Source: Aliarcobacter cryaerophilus (GTDB taxonomy: Bacteria > Campylobacterota > Campylobacteria > Campylobacterales > Arcobacteraceae). From it: a DNA stretch of 64,000 nt. Made by a program: the position numbers and the translations under genes. Below the pieces are notes generated by a model. It ran no database searches, was not told where the DNA came from, and worked only from the letters and a program-made list of their open reading frames with translations. How positions within the stretch are numbered: the first letter of the stretch is position 1; each line of letters begins with the position of its first letter. The stretch covers positions 1,426,001-1,490,000 of the forward strand of contig NZ_CP060694.1 of assembly GCF_014352935.1 (NCBI RefSeq), written 5' to 3'. Shown here piece after piece: positions 1 through 6,609 of the stretch.

Positions 1-159
1 CACCTTTTGACCTTCTATTAAATTAACTCGTCCATAACCTGAAGAGTTAACTTCACTATGATGAACAAAAAACTCATCATTTCCATTTTCTATTTGGATA
101 AATCCAAAACCTTTTTCTGTGTTGAACCATTTTACTGTTCCAATATTTTGAGTTGCCAT
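1..159 (-). CDS. Cold-shock protein, CspA family (3' end cut by window edge)
   Basis: Small single-stranded nucleic-acid-binding OB-fold protein, a cytoplasmic RNA chaperone. The visible 53 residues begin [13 protein letters not shown] and carry both RNA-binding signatures of the family: RNP1-like KGFGFI (residues 16-21) and RNP2-like FFVHHS (30-35). The usual length is 65-72 residues, so only the last strand lies outside the window. The ATG at 159 follows an AAGGAAT Shine-Dalgarno. The family assignment is firm; whether this copy is cold-induced cannot be read from the sequence. Confidence 0.93.
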   Translation of the reverse strand, partial: MATQNIGTVKWFNTEKGFGFIQIENGNDEFFVHHSEVNSSGYGRVNLIEGQKV

Positions 160-602
160 TGCAATTCCTTAAGTTTAATTTACTTCTTATTGAAGTATGT
201 GATGTTTATATAATAAGGAGTTATATTTTTAATAGATGTTCGTATTAACTTTGTAAGTATCAATAAAAGCAAACTAAAGATGTCATAAAACTCTAATCAT
301 CTTTAACAAAAAGATTCTATCTGAAAAAATAGATAAATGCAAACTTTATTATTTACGGTATGATTATGTTATTTTATAATAGTTTGGCAAGATAATTTAA
401 ATATTTTAGTTTAAATACAAACTAATCAGTAACAACTGAATATTTTTTATTTATTACAAACATATATAAAAAATGTAAAATAACTAGATATTGAGATTTT
501 CCACTATCTCTTTTTGTAAAATTACTCTGTTTTAAAATAGAACTAAAAATAGATAAATATAATATTTAAAAAATTTGCTATGCTACACAAGAGGAACTTA
601 GA
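160..602. other. Intergenic region between divergent csp and phosphatase genes
   Basis: About 440 very AT-rich bases with no credible reading frame. It must hold both promoters. A short inverted repeat (TACTTC-5-GAAGTA, 181-197) lies just upstream of the cold-shock gene. A weak hairpin GAGAT-8-ATCTC followed by five T (493-515) resembles a poor terminator. TATGCT at 579-584 is a possible -10 for the phosphatase gene. I see nothing else. Confidence 0.5.
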
Positions 603-1304
603 ATGAAAAACATATATATTGTAAGTGATGTTCACGGTTGTTACAAATCACTTTTAGCTTTAATTGAGCAATTTCCAAATAAACAAAACTCTAAAATTGT
701 TTTTGTAGGTGATTTAGTTGATAGAGGAAAAAACTCATATGATGTTGTTAAGTTTGTTATGGAAAATAAATATGATTGTGTAAAAGGTAATCATGAAGAG
801 ATGCTTTTAGAGTATGGACCAACAAAAGAAGAGCTTTATTTCAATGATGAGTCAAAACACTGGTTATATAGTTGTGGTGGAGATGAAACACTAACTTCTT
901 ATAACAATAAAAAAGAGGAATATTATAAACATTATGATTTTTTAAACTCTTTACCTTTGTATATAGAATATCAAGATTATAAAACAAAAGATAATAGATA
1001 TTTAGTAGTAAGTCACTCGACTATATCAGATGTTTGGGAACTAAAAGATAGCTCTGATATTATTGATAAAGATATTTTTGAATCTCATATTTTATGGAGT
1101 AGAAAATCAAGTAAAGATATTAAAGAGATTTTTAATGTTTATGGACATACAATTTTTGAAGAGCCAAAAATAAATCAATTTAGCTGTGGAATAGATTTAG
1201 GTTGTTGCTATAAAAAAAATCCATCAAAAATTCCAAATCCTAGACTTTGTGCTTTAGAATTCCCAAGTATGAAGCTATTTATTCAAGAAAATATAGAAGA
1301 TTAA
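603..1304 (+). CDS. Calcineurin-like (PPP family) metallophosphatase
   Basis: Cytoplasmic two-metal phosphoesterase of the ApaH/PrpA group; it would cleave phosphoprotein phosphates or nucleotide phosphoesters, and the substrate cannot be told from sequence. The family metal-binding motifs are all present in order: SDVHG (residues 8-12), GDLVDRG (36-42) and GNHEE (62-66), with later metal-ligand histidines in VSHST and GHT. At 233 residues it has the usual single-domain length. ATG follows GAGGAACTTAGA. It stands alone, facing a divergent csp gene and convergent with a three-gene operon. A strong hairpin about 120 bases downstream may end its transcript. Confidence 0.88.
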   Translation: MKNIYIVSDVHGCYKSLLALIEQFPNKQNSKIVFVGDLVDRGKNSYDVVKFVMENKYDCVKGNHEEMLLEYGPTKEELYFNDESKHWLYSCGGDETLTSYNNKKEEYYKHYDFLNSLPLYIEYQDYKTKDNRYLVVSHSTISDVWELKDSSDIIDKDIFESHILWSRKSSKDIKEIFNVYGHTIFEEPKINQFSCGIDLGCCYKKNPSKIPNPRLCALEFPSMKLFIQENIED

Positions 1305-1421
1305 AGGATTACTTAAAATGAAAAAGATTCATATAAATTAGAATAAATAATAAAATGATAAAATCATTGAAGATAATGCATTAATTTTATAAAAGTAGTA
1401 ATAATAAGTCTTATTTCATAT

Positions 1422-1476
1422 TTAGCTGTTAAATCTAGTTCATTTTAACAATGCAAGATTTATCAGCTAATTTTTT
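1422..1476 (+). terminator. Long hairpin followed by T-run, probable terminator
   Basis: Arms TTAGCTGTTAAATCT (1422-1436) and AGATTTATCAGCTAA (1456-1470) pair over 15 positions with one mismatch. They enclose a 19-base loop and are followed by six T. It lies between convergent genes, so the simplest reading is a rho-independent terminator for the phosphatase gene. It is longer and has a larger loop than the other terminators in this window. Confidence 0.55.
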
Positions 1477-1579
1477 ACTATTTTAATTGAATATTTTGCT
1501 CCAAACTTATAAATATATAATTTACTATTTAAAGTTAGTATTATTAATCCTTTTCCAATTGATGTTAAATATCAATATT

Positions 1580-2410
1580 TTACCAGTTATTTTTCATCAA
1601 ATCTTGTTCAAACATTGCTTGAGTTAAAACATCATAACCTTTTAGCTCTTCACTTGTAGTTACAACCCATTTATTTAAACCTTCCATTTGCATCATTTTT
1701 TTGATTATTGGTTCATTTGGATCTTGCGAAAGCATCATATCTACAAATGTTTTTTTTACTTTCTCATCTAAAGAATTAAGTGCTGTAAAATTACAATGGC
1801 AATAACCCTCACTAGTGTAAAAAGACTCTATTTCACCTGCTGGAAATAGTCCTTCTTCAAGTACTCTAACCCAAGTACTAATACCAATCGCACCTGCATC
1901 AAGTTTATCATTTTTTATTGCTTCAAGTACATCAAATTCACTTCTTCCTGTATCTCCATGTTTTCCTAAGTCAGAATTGAATTTAACTATTTCAATATCT
2001 TTGATAGATTCACCTAATTCATTTTGTAAATATTTTAGAGGTAAAATTGCAGCTTGTGCTGAATCTGCACTTCCAAGTCCAAACTTTTTACCTTTTAAAT
2101 CTTGAACTGATTTTATACCACTTTTTGCTTTTGTAATAAATACTGATTTAAAATCAATATCTGTATCTCTCATCAAAAGTGCTTGTGCTTTATGATTACT
2201 TAATTCATAAGTTCTCACCCAAGCAACATTTGTATTCCAAGCTATATCAATTTTTCCACTTAATAAATACTCAATTTGTGCTTCATAATTTGAAAAAAGA
2301 ACATAATCAAGTCTTACACCATTATCATTAAAATAATCTCTTATGATATCCCAAATCGTTACGATTTTTGGGTCATAAGCAACTGAACCTACAACTATTG
2401 GTTTTTGCAT
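1580..2410 (-). CDS. PhnD-like periplasmic-binding-fold protein without a signal peptide
   Basis: Type 2 periplasmic-binding fold of the PhnD/SsuA/transferrin superfamily. Recognisable stretches include the lobe-1 start IVVGSVAYDPK, the NYEAQIEYLLSGKIDIAWNTNVAW segment (given in part), and the hinge VQDLKGKKFGLGSADSAQ. Family members normally bind phosphonate, phosphite or sulfonate-type anions for an ABC importer. Here there is no signal peptide or lipobox: the fold starts at about residue 4. ATG has a clear AAGGAGAAAAA Shine-Dalgarno, so the start is secure. No ABC permease or ATPase gene is adjacent. It is last in an operon with a flavoprotein and a diiron protein, 9 bases after the flavoprotein gene. 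I infer a cytoplasmic sensor or substrate-carrier role. Confidence 0.75.
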   Translation of the reverse strand: MQKPIVVGSVAYDPKIVTIWDIIRDYFNDNGVRLDYVLFSNYEAQIEYLLSGKIDIAWNTNVAWVRTYELSNHKAQALLMRDTDIDFKSVFITKAKSGIKSVQDLKGKKFGLGSADSAQAAILPLKYLQNELGESIKDIEIVKFNSDLGKHGDTGRSEFDVLEAIKNDKLDAGAIGISTWVRVLEEGLFPAGEIESFYTSEGYCHCNFTALNSLDEKVKKTFVDMMLSQDPNEPIIKKMMQMEGLNKWVVTTSEELKGYDVLTQAMFEQDLMKNNW

Positions 2411-2419
2411 TTTTTCTCC

Positions 2420-3547
2420 TTAAATTATTTCTTGATTTGTTAAAGCTTTTCCAAGCCAAGTTGTAAGAACATCAGTACTTGGTGCCATAACAGCAGCAGC
2501 TAGAGAATCTCTTAAAAGTCTTTCTATATTTATTCTTTTGGCATAAGCAGTTCCTCCACCAATCTTCATGGCAGTTGTACAAACATCAACAGCCATAGAT
2601 GAAGCATGAATTCTTGCTGCTAATACATTTGCTTGTGCCATTGGGTCTGCTTCAATTACACTTTTTGCTGCACTTAATGTAAAGTATTTTGCACTTGCAG
2701 CTTTTGAATAGATATCTGAAATATGATTTTGAACAGTTGGAATACCACAAAGTGCTGAATTATCACTATATTTTCTATTCATTGAGTAATCAATTATTGA
2801 ATTACTCGCATTTAATGCAACTCCACTATAAACAGCTGCTAATCCCATTATAAAAAATGGACCAACAGTATTAAATATTTGATCTAATCCACTTCCTGCA
2901 GCTCCAATTCTAAATCTTTCATCAATTTTTACATTTTCTAAAATCATTGGGCAAGAAGCATTTCCTCTCATTCCAAGTCCATTCCAAGCACTATGTTCAA
3001 AATTAATTCCTGCTAAATCTTTTGAAACCAGCCAATTATCTAGTCCTTCACTATCAAATGAGTTTGCATCAATTAAATAATAATCTGCATATTGTGCTGA
3101 TGTAACAAAACTTTTTCTTCCATTCATACTTAAAATTTGTCCATCTTTAGTAACTTTGATTTCTGGATTATAAAAATGAGTTCCTGTACCACTTTCACTA
3201 TATGCAAGTGCTAACATAATTTCACCATTTGCAATTTTTGGTAAAAACTCTTTTTTTAACTCTTCACTTCCATGAGTTGCTAAACAATTTGTAGCAACAT
3301 TATGCATCATATAGCACAATGCTGTTGTTGCACAATAATTTGCAAATGCTAAAACAGTTTGCGTATGTTCATAAAAACCAAGATCCATTCCTCCGTAATC
3401 TTTTGGAACTAAAAGTCCTGTTAGTTTTTTATCTTTTATAGCTTCAAAACTTTCAAATGGGAATCTTGCTTCACTATCAACAACATCTGTAAATGGTGCA
3501 ATATTTTTTTTTGCAAAATCTAACATTTCATTATATAAATTTGACAT
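2420..3547 (-). CDS. Acyl-CoA dehydrogenase-like flavoprotein lacking the catalytic glutamate
   Basis: 375 residues with the acyl-CoA dehydrogenase fold: N-terminal helical domain with LLVPKDYGGMDLG, middle beta-domain with ALAYSESGTGTH (FAD contact), and C-terminal helical domain with MKIGGGTAYA and LLRDSLAAAV (about 344-353). In the dehydrogenases the RDA helix is followed by the catalytic base in Y-E-G-T; here the aligned stretch is MAPSTD (about 354-359), so the glutamate is missing. Family members without this base include flavin monooxygenases of the DszC/SfnB type and nitroalkane-oxidase-like enzymes. Middle gene of a three-gene operon, 12 bases after the diiron protein gene. The substrate is unknown; oxidation or oxygenation of a small organosulfur, organophosphorus or nitro compound would fit. 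Confidence 0.72.
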   Translation of the reverse strand: MSNLYNEMLDFAKKNIAPFTDVVDSEARFPFESFEAIKDKKLTGLLVPKDYGGMDLGFYEHTQTVLAFANYCATTALCYMMHNVATNCLATHGSEELKKEFLPKIANGEIMLALAYSESGTGTHFYNPEIKVTKDGQILSMNGRKSFVTSAQYADYYLIDANSFDSEGLDNWLVSKDLAGINFEHSAWNGLGMRGNASCPMILENVKIDERFRIGAAGSGLDQIFNTVGPFFIMGLAAVYSGVALNASNSIIDYSMNRKYSDNSALCGIPTVQNHISDIYSKAASAKYFTLSAAKSVIEADPMAQANVLAARIHASSMAVDVCTTAMKIGGGTAYAKRINIERLLRDSLAAAVMAPSTDVLTTWLGKALTNQEII

Positions 3548-3559
3548 CTAATTTTCCTA

Positions 3560-4822
3560 TTACATAAAATTTGGGGTGTGTACTTTGGAGATATCATTTG
3601 CTAAATCTTCATCCATACCTATATTTATCAATCTTTTTACTCTATTTTCATTCATTTTTTGTTTTAAATCTTCAACTAAATCAAATCCTTTTTTATAGTC
3701 ATTTGGCTCATCGCTTCCACCTGCAAGAATTGCTAAAGATTCAAGTAATAAAGATGATTCACTACTTATTTCATCCATAAACTCTTTTCTTTTAAAAGCA
3801 CTGTTTTTTAGAGCATTTATCCTATTTGGATTTTGTTCAATGGCAGATTTTACATGTTCAATCCCATAAGCAACATGTCTCATTTCATCTCTTTTTGATA
3901 GTCTTATAATCTTTTTTGTAGCTTCATCTGGCATATATTTTTCTAAAAAAGTTAATAAATCAACAAAAGTTCCTTCTCCCATAACATGAAGTAAAAAAGA
4001 GCTTTTAATATAATCATCTTCTTTAAATAATGAAAAAAGAGAACGCTGAGTAACTTCACTTGAATATTGAAATCCTCCACCATTTGCATTAGCACGTTTA
4101 GTAAATACTTCAATGTGTCTTGCTTCATCATTCATTAGTGATGATAAAAAAAGTGGAACTTCCATATAATATGGATTTATTTTACTTATAAATTTTCCAG
4201 GAATATATAAAGCTGAAAATTCATTTTCAACTAAATATGTCATAATCTGACAAATTGCCTTTTCTAAAACTGGATTAAACTCAGGAATTTCATTCCAAGG
4301 AATATCTGTTGTTGCATTCCATTGTAAATTTTTTCCTTCTTCATATAAAACTGAGATTGGGTTTGACCAAACTTGTTCCTTAAAAGATAATTCAAAGTCG
4401 TAAATAGGACTGTTTTCTTGAGTTATAATTCCTCTTGTTAAAAGTCCATTGTTTTCTGGTGCTTTAATTAATATTTCATCACTTAAGTTCAAATCTTTTA
4501 GTTTTGGATTTGATGATGAGATTCCTTGCATCTTGTTCCCCCATGATGCTTTTTGTAAATAACTATTTTTTACTAGTTTTTGTATTTTATACGAGTATTG
4601 TTGTTTTAAATTTTCTCTTCCTAAATATAAATGACCTCTTAACTTTGCCCAACCACGAAGTTCTGTTTCAATATTGGCTTTTTGTGAAACAATTTCTATT
4701 ATTTCATGAGTATTAGCAAGTAAAAAAGCATTTTCAAGTTTTAAAAATAAGGCTTTTGATGGTGGTATATCACCTGTAAATATAGATATACAGTGATTTA
4801 GATTATTCAAATGAATCTCCAA
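3560..4822 (-). CDS. TusA/SirA-like domain fused to a ferritin-like diiron domain
   Basis: 420 residues in two parts. Residues about 20-70 resemble the TusA/SirA fold (helix with PPSKALFLKLEN, then EIIEIVSQ and the W-A-K-L-R-G-H strand), but the CPxP cysteine of sulfur carriers is absent. Residues about 185-330 form a ferritin-like four-helix bundle with a full carboxylate-bridged diiron ligand set: E199 or E201, E233-x-x-H236, E283, E313-x-x-H316. This predicts an O2-activating oxidase or oxygenase site. First gene of the operon. The frame opens at a TTG (4822); a second TTG at 4810 has GGAG six bases upstream and is the better start. I do not know a named enzyme with this architecture. Confidence 0.7.
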   Translation of the reverse strand: MEIHLNNLNHCISIFTGDIPPSKALFLKLENAFLLANTHEIIEIVSQKANIETELRGWAKLRGHLYLGRENLKQQYSYKIQKLVKNSYLQKASWGNKMQGISSSNPKLKDLNLSDEILIKAPENNGLLTRGIITQENSPIYDFELSFKEQVWSNPISVLYEEGKNLQWNATTDIPWNEIPEFNPVLEKAICQIMTYLVENEFSALYIPGKFISKINPYYMEVPLFLSSLMNDEARHIEVFTKRANANGGGFQYSSEVTQRSLFSLFKEDDYIKSSFLLHVMGEGTFVDLLTFLEKYMPDEATKKIIRLSKRDEMRHVAYGIEHVKSAIEQNPNRINALKNSAFKRKEFMDEISSESSLLLESLAILAGGSDEPNDYKKGFDLVEDLKQKMNENRVKRLINIGMDEDLANDISKVHTPNFM

Positions 4823-4823
4823 A

Positions 4824-4852
4824 ATTATACTTTAATTTTGACCATTCAGTAA
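4824..4852 (-). promoter_or_regulatory. Candidate sigma70 promoter of the diiron/flavoprotein operon
   Basis: On the minus strand a perfect -10 TATAAT (4829-4824) follows a weak -35 TTACTG (4852-4847) with a 17-base spacer. A start site near 4817 would lie between the two possible TTG starts and supports the downstream TTG at 4810. The -35 is poor, as expected of an activator-dependent promoter. Confidence 0.45.
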
Positions 4853-4872
4853 ATTTAAAATTCATTGATGGA

Positions 4873-4887
4873 ATCTCAACCTGAGAT
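4873..4887. promoter_or_regulatory. Perfect inverted repeat, candidate LysR-type operator
   Basis: ATCTCAACCTGAGAT is a perfect 6-3-6 palindrome and contains the T-N11-A pattern of LysR-type regulator sites. Its centre lies about 63 bases upstream of the inferred transcription start, where the primary site of LysR activators usually sits (near -65). No regulator gene lies beside it. The palindrome is seen directly; its role is inferred. Confidence 0.4.
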
Positions 4888-5097
4888 CTAAGAACAAGAT
4901 TCTAACACAAAAAGTTAAAAAGCATGTAAAACTTAAATTTATTTTCTTAATTATTAAATTAATCTACTTTAATTTATAAAAAAAGAATTAAAATTTTTAT
5001 ACATAATCTTAAATACTATAATTGATGATGGAAAATAAAAATCAAATTGTAAGATTTATTTTGTACAATACGAAACTTTAAAAATTAAGGACAATAT

Positions 5098-5376
5098 TTG
5101 ATTACTATACAAATGAAACTAAAAGATATTATTGAAAAGATAATGATTCCAGAATCTAAAGCTTTTTTAAATGAATTAGATGAAATGATAAAAAACAATA
5201 GCTCAAGTGAAGATGATTTAGAGGCAAAAAAAGATATGGAATATTTTTTAGAAGAACTTCAAACTATCTTAAAATCAATTGATAATAATCAAATAAATGA
5301 TAAAGAAGCTGAAGAAATTTATGAAAAAATAAATTTTATGCTAGAAATGCATCATAATGAACATTTAGATAATTAA
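5098..5376 (+). CDS. Small acidic helical protein of unknown function
   Basis: 92 residues, very rich in E, D, K, N and I, with no cysteine, no signal peptide and no membrane segment. The residue pattern (for example KKDMEYFLEELQTILKSID) suggests two or three amphipathic helices. I do not recognise the family. The TTG start at 5098 is preceded by TAAGGA at good spacing, and a TATAAT (5017-5022) lies upstream; an in-frame ATG at 5113 is a weaker alternative. It stands alone between the operon promoter and the mobile-element remnants. It is a real gene judging by Shine-Dalgarno, length and coding-like composition. Confidence 0.6.
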   Translation: MITIQMKLKDIIEKIMIPESKAFLNELDEMIKNNSSSEDDLEAKKDMEYFLEELQTILKSIDNNQINDKEAEEIYEKINFMLEMHHNEHLDN

Positions 5377-5539
5377 ATTTAAATTTTTATTTAATAATAT
5401 TTATTCTATAAAACATATATTTTTTAAAAAGATAATCATTATTTCATATATTTAAAATGTATAATATGGATTATCTATATAATATAATGCATTTTTTATA
5501 GTTTTATGATATATTAATTTATTAGTAAATAAATACTAA
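5377..5539. other. AT-rich spacer downstream of the small acidic gene
   Basis: No reading frame or convincing hairpin. It separates the small gene from the ParA-like remnant and may belong to the decayed mobile segment. Confidence 0.4.
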
Positions 5540-5695
5540 TTAACTATTTACATATTCAACTAATTCATCAAAGAAGTTATTAAAATCTTGATAAGCTTTT
5601 GATTTTTCATCAAGGAATTCTAAGATACCTAAGCCATTTGAAAAAGAGTTTTTATAAGCTTCTCTTTCATAAATTACACTTTCACAAAGTTTAAT
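5540..5695 (-). pseudogene. C-terminal remnant of a ParA-like partition ATPase
   Basis: The minus strand from 5695 down to the TAA at 5540-5542 reads as about 50 residues that include YEREAYKNSF, LGILEFLDEKSKAYQD and NNFFDELVEY. This matches the end of ParA/Soj-type ATPases, where an R-E-A-Y/F segment is followed by G-x-x-(V/I)-L-E-x and a final helix. No Walker motifs remain. The frame is closed by a stop a codon upstream (TAG at 5698-5696), and the sequence changes abruptly there into an integrase fragment on the other strand. Such ATPases are common on plasmids and integrative elements, so this is probably a deletion scar. Confidence 0.6.
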
Positions 5696-5697
5696 CT

Positions 5698-5934
5698 ATT
5701 TACCAAACTAGGCATAGCTTTGCAAGCAATATGTTAAGCAATAAAGAAGATATATTTTGAGTTTAAAAAATGTTAGGACATAAAAATCCAAATATAACTT
5801 TAGAGAAATATTCAAAATATATAAAAAGTAATAGAACCAAAAAACAAGCTTTATGGATACAGAAAACTATGTTTTTGTACAAAATTAACACAGTAGTATT
5901 ATTAGATATTGATTCTATCGAAATCCACAAATAA
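5698..5934 (+). pseudogene. C-terminal remnant of a tyrosine recombinase (integrase)
   Basis: Read in one frame, the plus strand gives TRHSFASNML, an in-frame TGA (5758-5760) and TAA (5764-5766), then MLGHKNPNITLEKYSKYI and a tail ending at TAA 5932-5934. The R-H of TRHSFAS, the LGH and the Y of EKYS are the box II arginine/histidine, the second histidine and the catalytic tyrosine region of phage-type integrases. Two nonsense codons sit between them, and everything N-terminal of box II is gone. The fragment abuts the ParA-like remnant, so a deletion probably joined the two. It cannot encode an active enzyme. Confidence 0.75.
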
Positions 5935-6047
5935 TATACAATAATAAGTAAAACTTCTAATTGTAATAACTTTAATTTTAATGTTATTAAGCATAAAAAA
6001 AAGAAAAAATAGCTAATATTTCTTTCTTAAAATTTAAAGGAGAAAAA

Positions 6048-6338
6048 ATGAAAAAAGTAGTTCTTGCAACAGTAGCACTAGTAGGTTTTGCATTTGCTGA
6101 TGCACCAGCATCTTATGCAACATGTAAAGCATGTCACGGAGTTAAAGGTGAAATCAATATCACTACTCAAAGTAAATCTCATGTTCCAGCTAATTTAACA
6201 AAAGCTGATATTGTAAAAGCTTTAAATGGTTATAAAGATGGTTCTTACGGTGGAGCGATGAAAGGTCTTATGAAAGGTCAAGTTGCTAAATTAAGTGATG
6301 CTGATATTAAAGCATTAGCTGATTATATGGGTAAATAA
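6048..6338 (+). CDS. Class I c-type cytochrome, c553-like
   Basis: 96-residue periplasmic electron carrier. A signal peptide (residues 1-17, cleavage after AFA) precedes one haem-attachment motif CKACH (26-30). A methionine in the GAMKGLMKGQ region (about 70-76) is the likely sixth haem ligand, and the chain ends in the usual DADIKALADYMGK helix. Cytochromes of this type pass electrons from the bc1 complex to cbb3 oxidase or to peroxidases. Genes for cbb3 oxidase assembly lie just downstream on the other strand. ATG has a strong AAAGGAG Shine-Dalgarno, and the gene ends in a perfect hairpin shared with the convergent ccoS gene. Confidence 0.93.
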   Translation: MKKVVLATVALVGFAFADAPASYATCKACHGVKGEINITTQSKSHVPANLTKADIVKALNGYKDGSYGGAMKGLMKGQVAKLSDADIKALADYMGK

Positions 6339-6358
6339 TTTGGTTTTACCAAAACTTT

Positions 6359-6390
6359 AAAGAGGATAAGTTTACTTATCCTCTTTTTTT
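6359..6390. terminator. Bidirectional rho-independent terminator
   Basis: AAAGAGGATAAGT and ACTTATCCTCTTT pair perfectly (13 bp, 6359-6371 and 6374-6386) and are followed by T on the plus strand and by A/T-rich sequence on the other. It ends the cytochrome transcript and overlaps the last codons of ccoS, so it can serve both convergent genes. Confidence 0.85.
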
Positions 6391-6593
6391 ATATCTTTTT
6401 TAGCCTCTTTTATAGATTTCTCTTTTTTTATAGCATCATTTAAATCTTCAACACTATCAAAAAGCATTCCATTTGTCATTTTTGAAGCATCGTCAAATTG
6501 TCCTGATTTTGCAGCCCAGATAAATAAAAATAACATTCCAGCTGAAATAACAAGCCCAACTACTAACATAAAAAATAGTGTATCATCAATCAT
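6372..6593 (-). CDS. ccoS: cbb3-type cytochrome oxidase assembly protein CcoS
   Basis: 73-residue inner-membrane protein. One N-terminal transmembrane helix (about residues 5-28) is followed by FIWAAKSGQFDD, the hallmark of CcoS, and then a charged lysine/glutamate tail. CcoS is needed for maturation of cbb3 oxidase, probably for cofactor insertion into CcoN. It starts 16 bases after the ccoI stop in the same direction, the usual ccoI-ccoS order. The C-terminal 30 residues are longer and more charged than in most relatives, which is normal in this group. Confidence 0.9.
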   Translation of the reverse strand: MIDDTLFFMLVVGLVISAGMLFLFIWAAKSGQFDDASKMTNGMLFDSVEDLNDAIKKEKSIKEAKKDIKKEDK

Positions 6594-6609
6594 AATATAA
6601 ATTTTTCCT

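Noticed and set aside
1319-1341. A 7-codon peptide MKKIHIN after an AAAGGATT Shine-Dalgarno
   Set aside because: Too short to support and no downstream gene in the same direction for a leader peptide to control.
4823-5097. A riboswitch upstream of the operon (GAATCT/AGATTC pairing around the palindrome)
   Set aside because: No match to SAM, TPP, cobalamin or other known aptamer cores, and the palindrome lies upstream of the inferred transcription start.
5698-5934. An intact short gene from the ATG at 5770 (54 codons)
   Set aside because: Frame upstream holds the matching integrase box II with two stop codons, so this is the tail of a decayed gene; there is no Shine-Dalgarno at 5770.
5540-6047. 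A live genomic island
   Set aside because: Only about 400 bases of decayed fragments remain; flanking genes look native and no attachment-site repeats were found.
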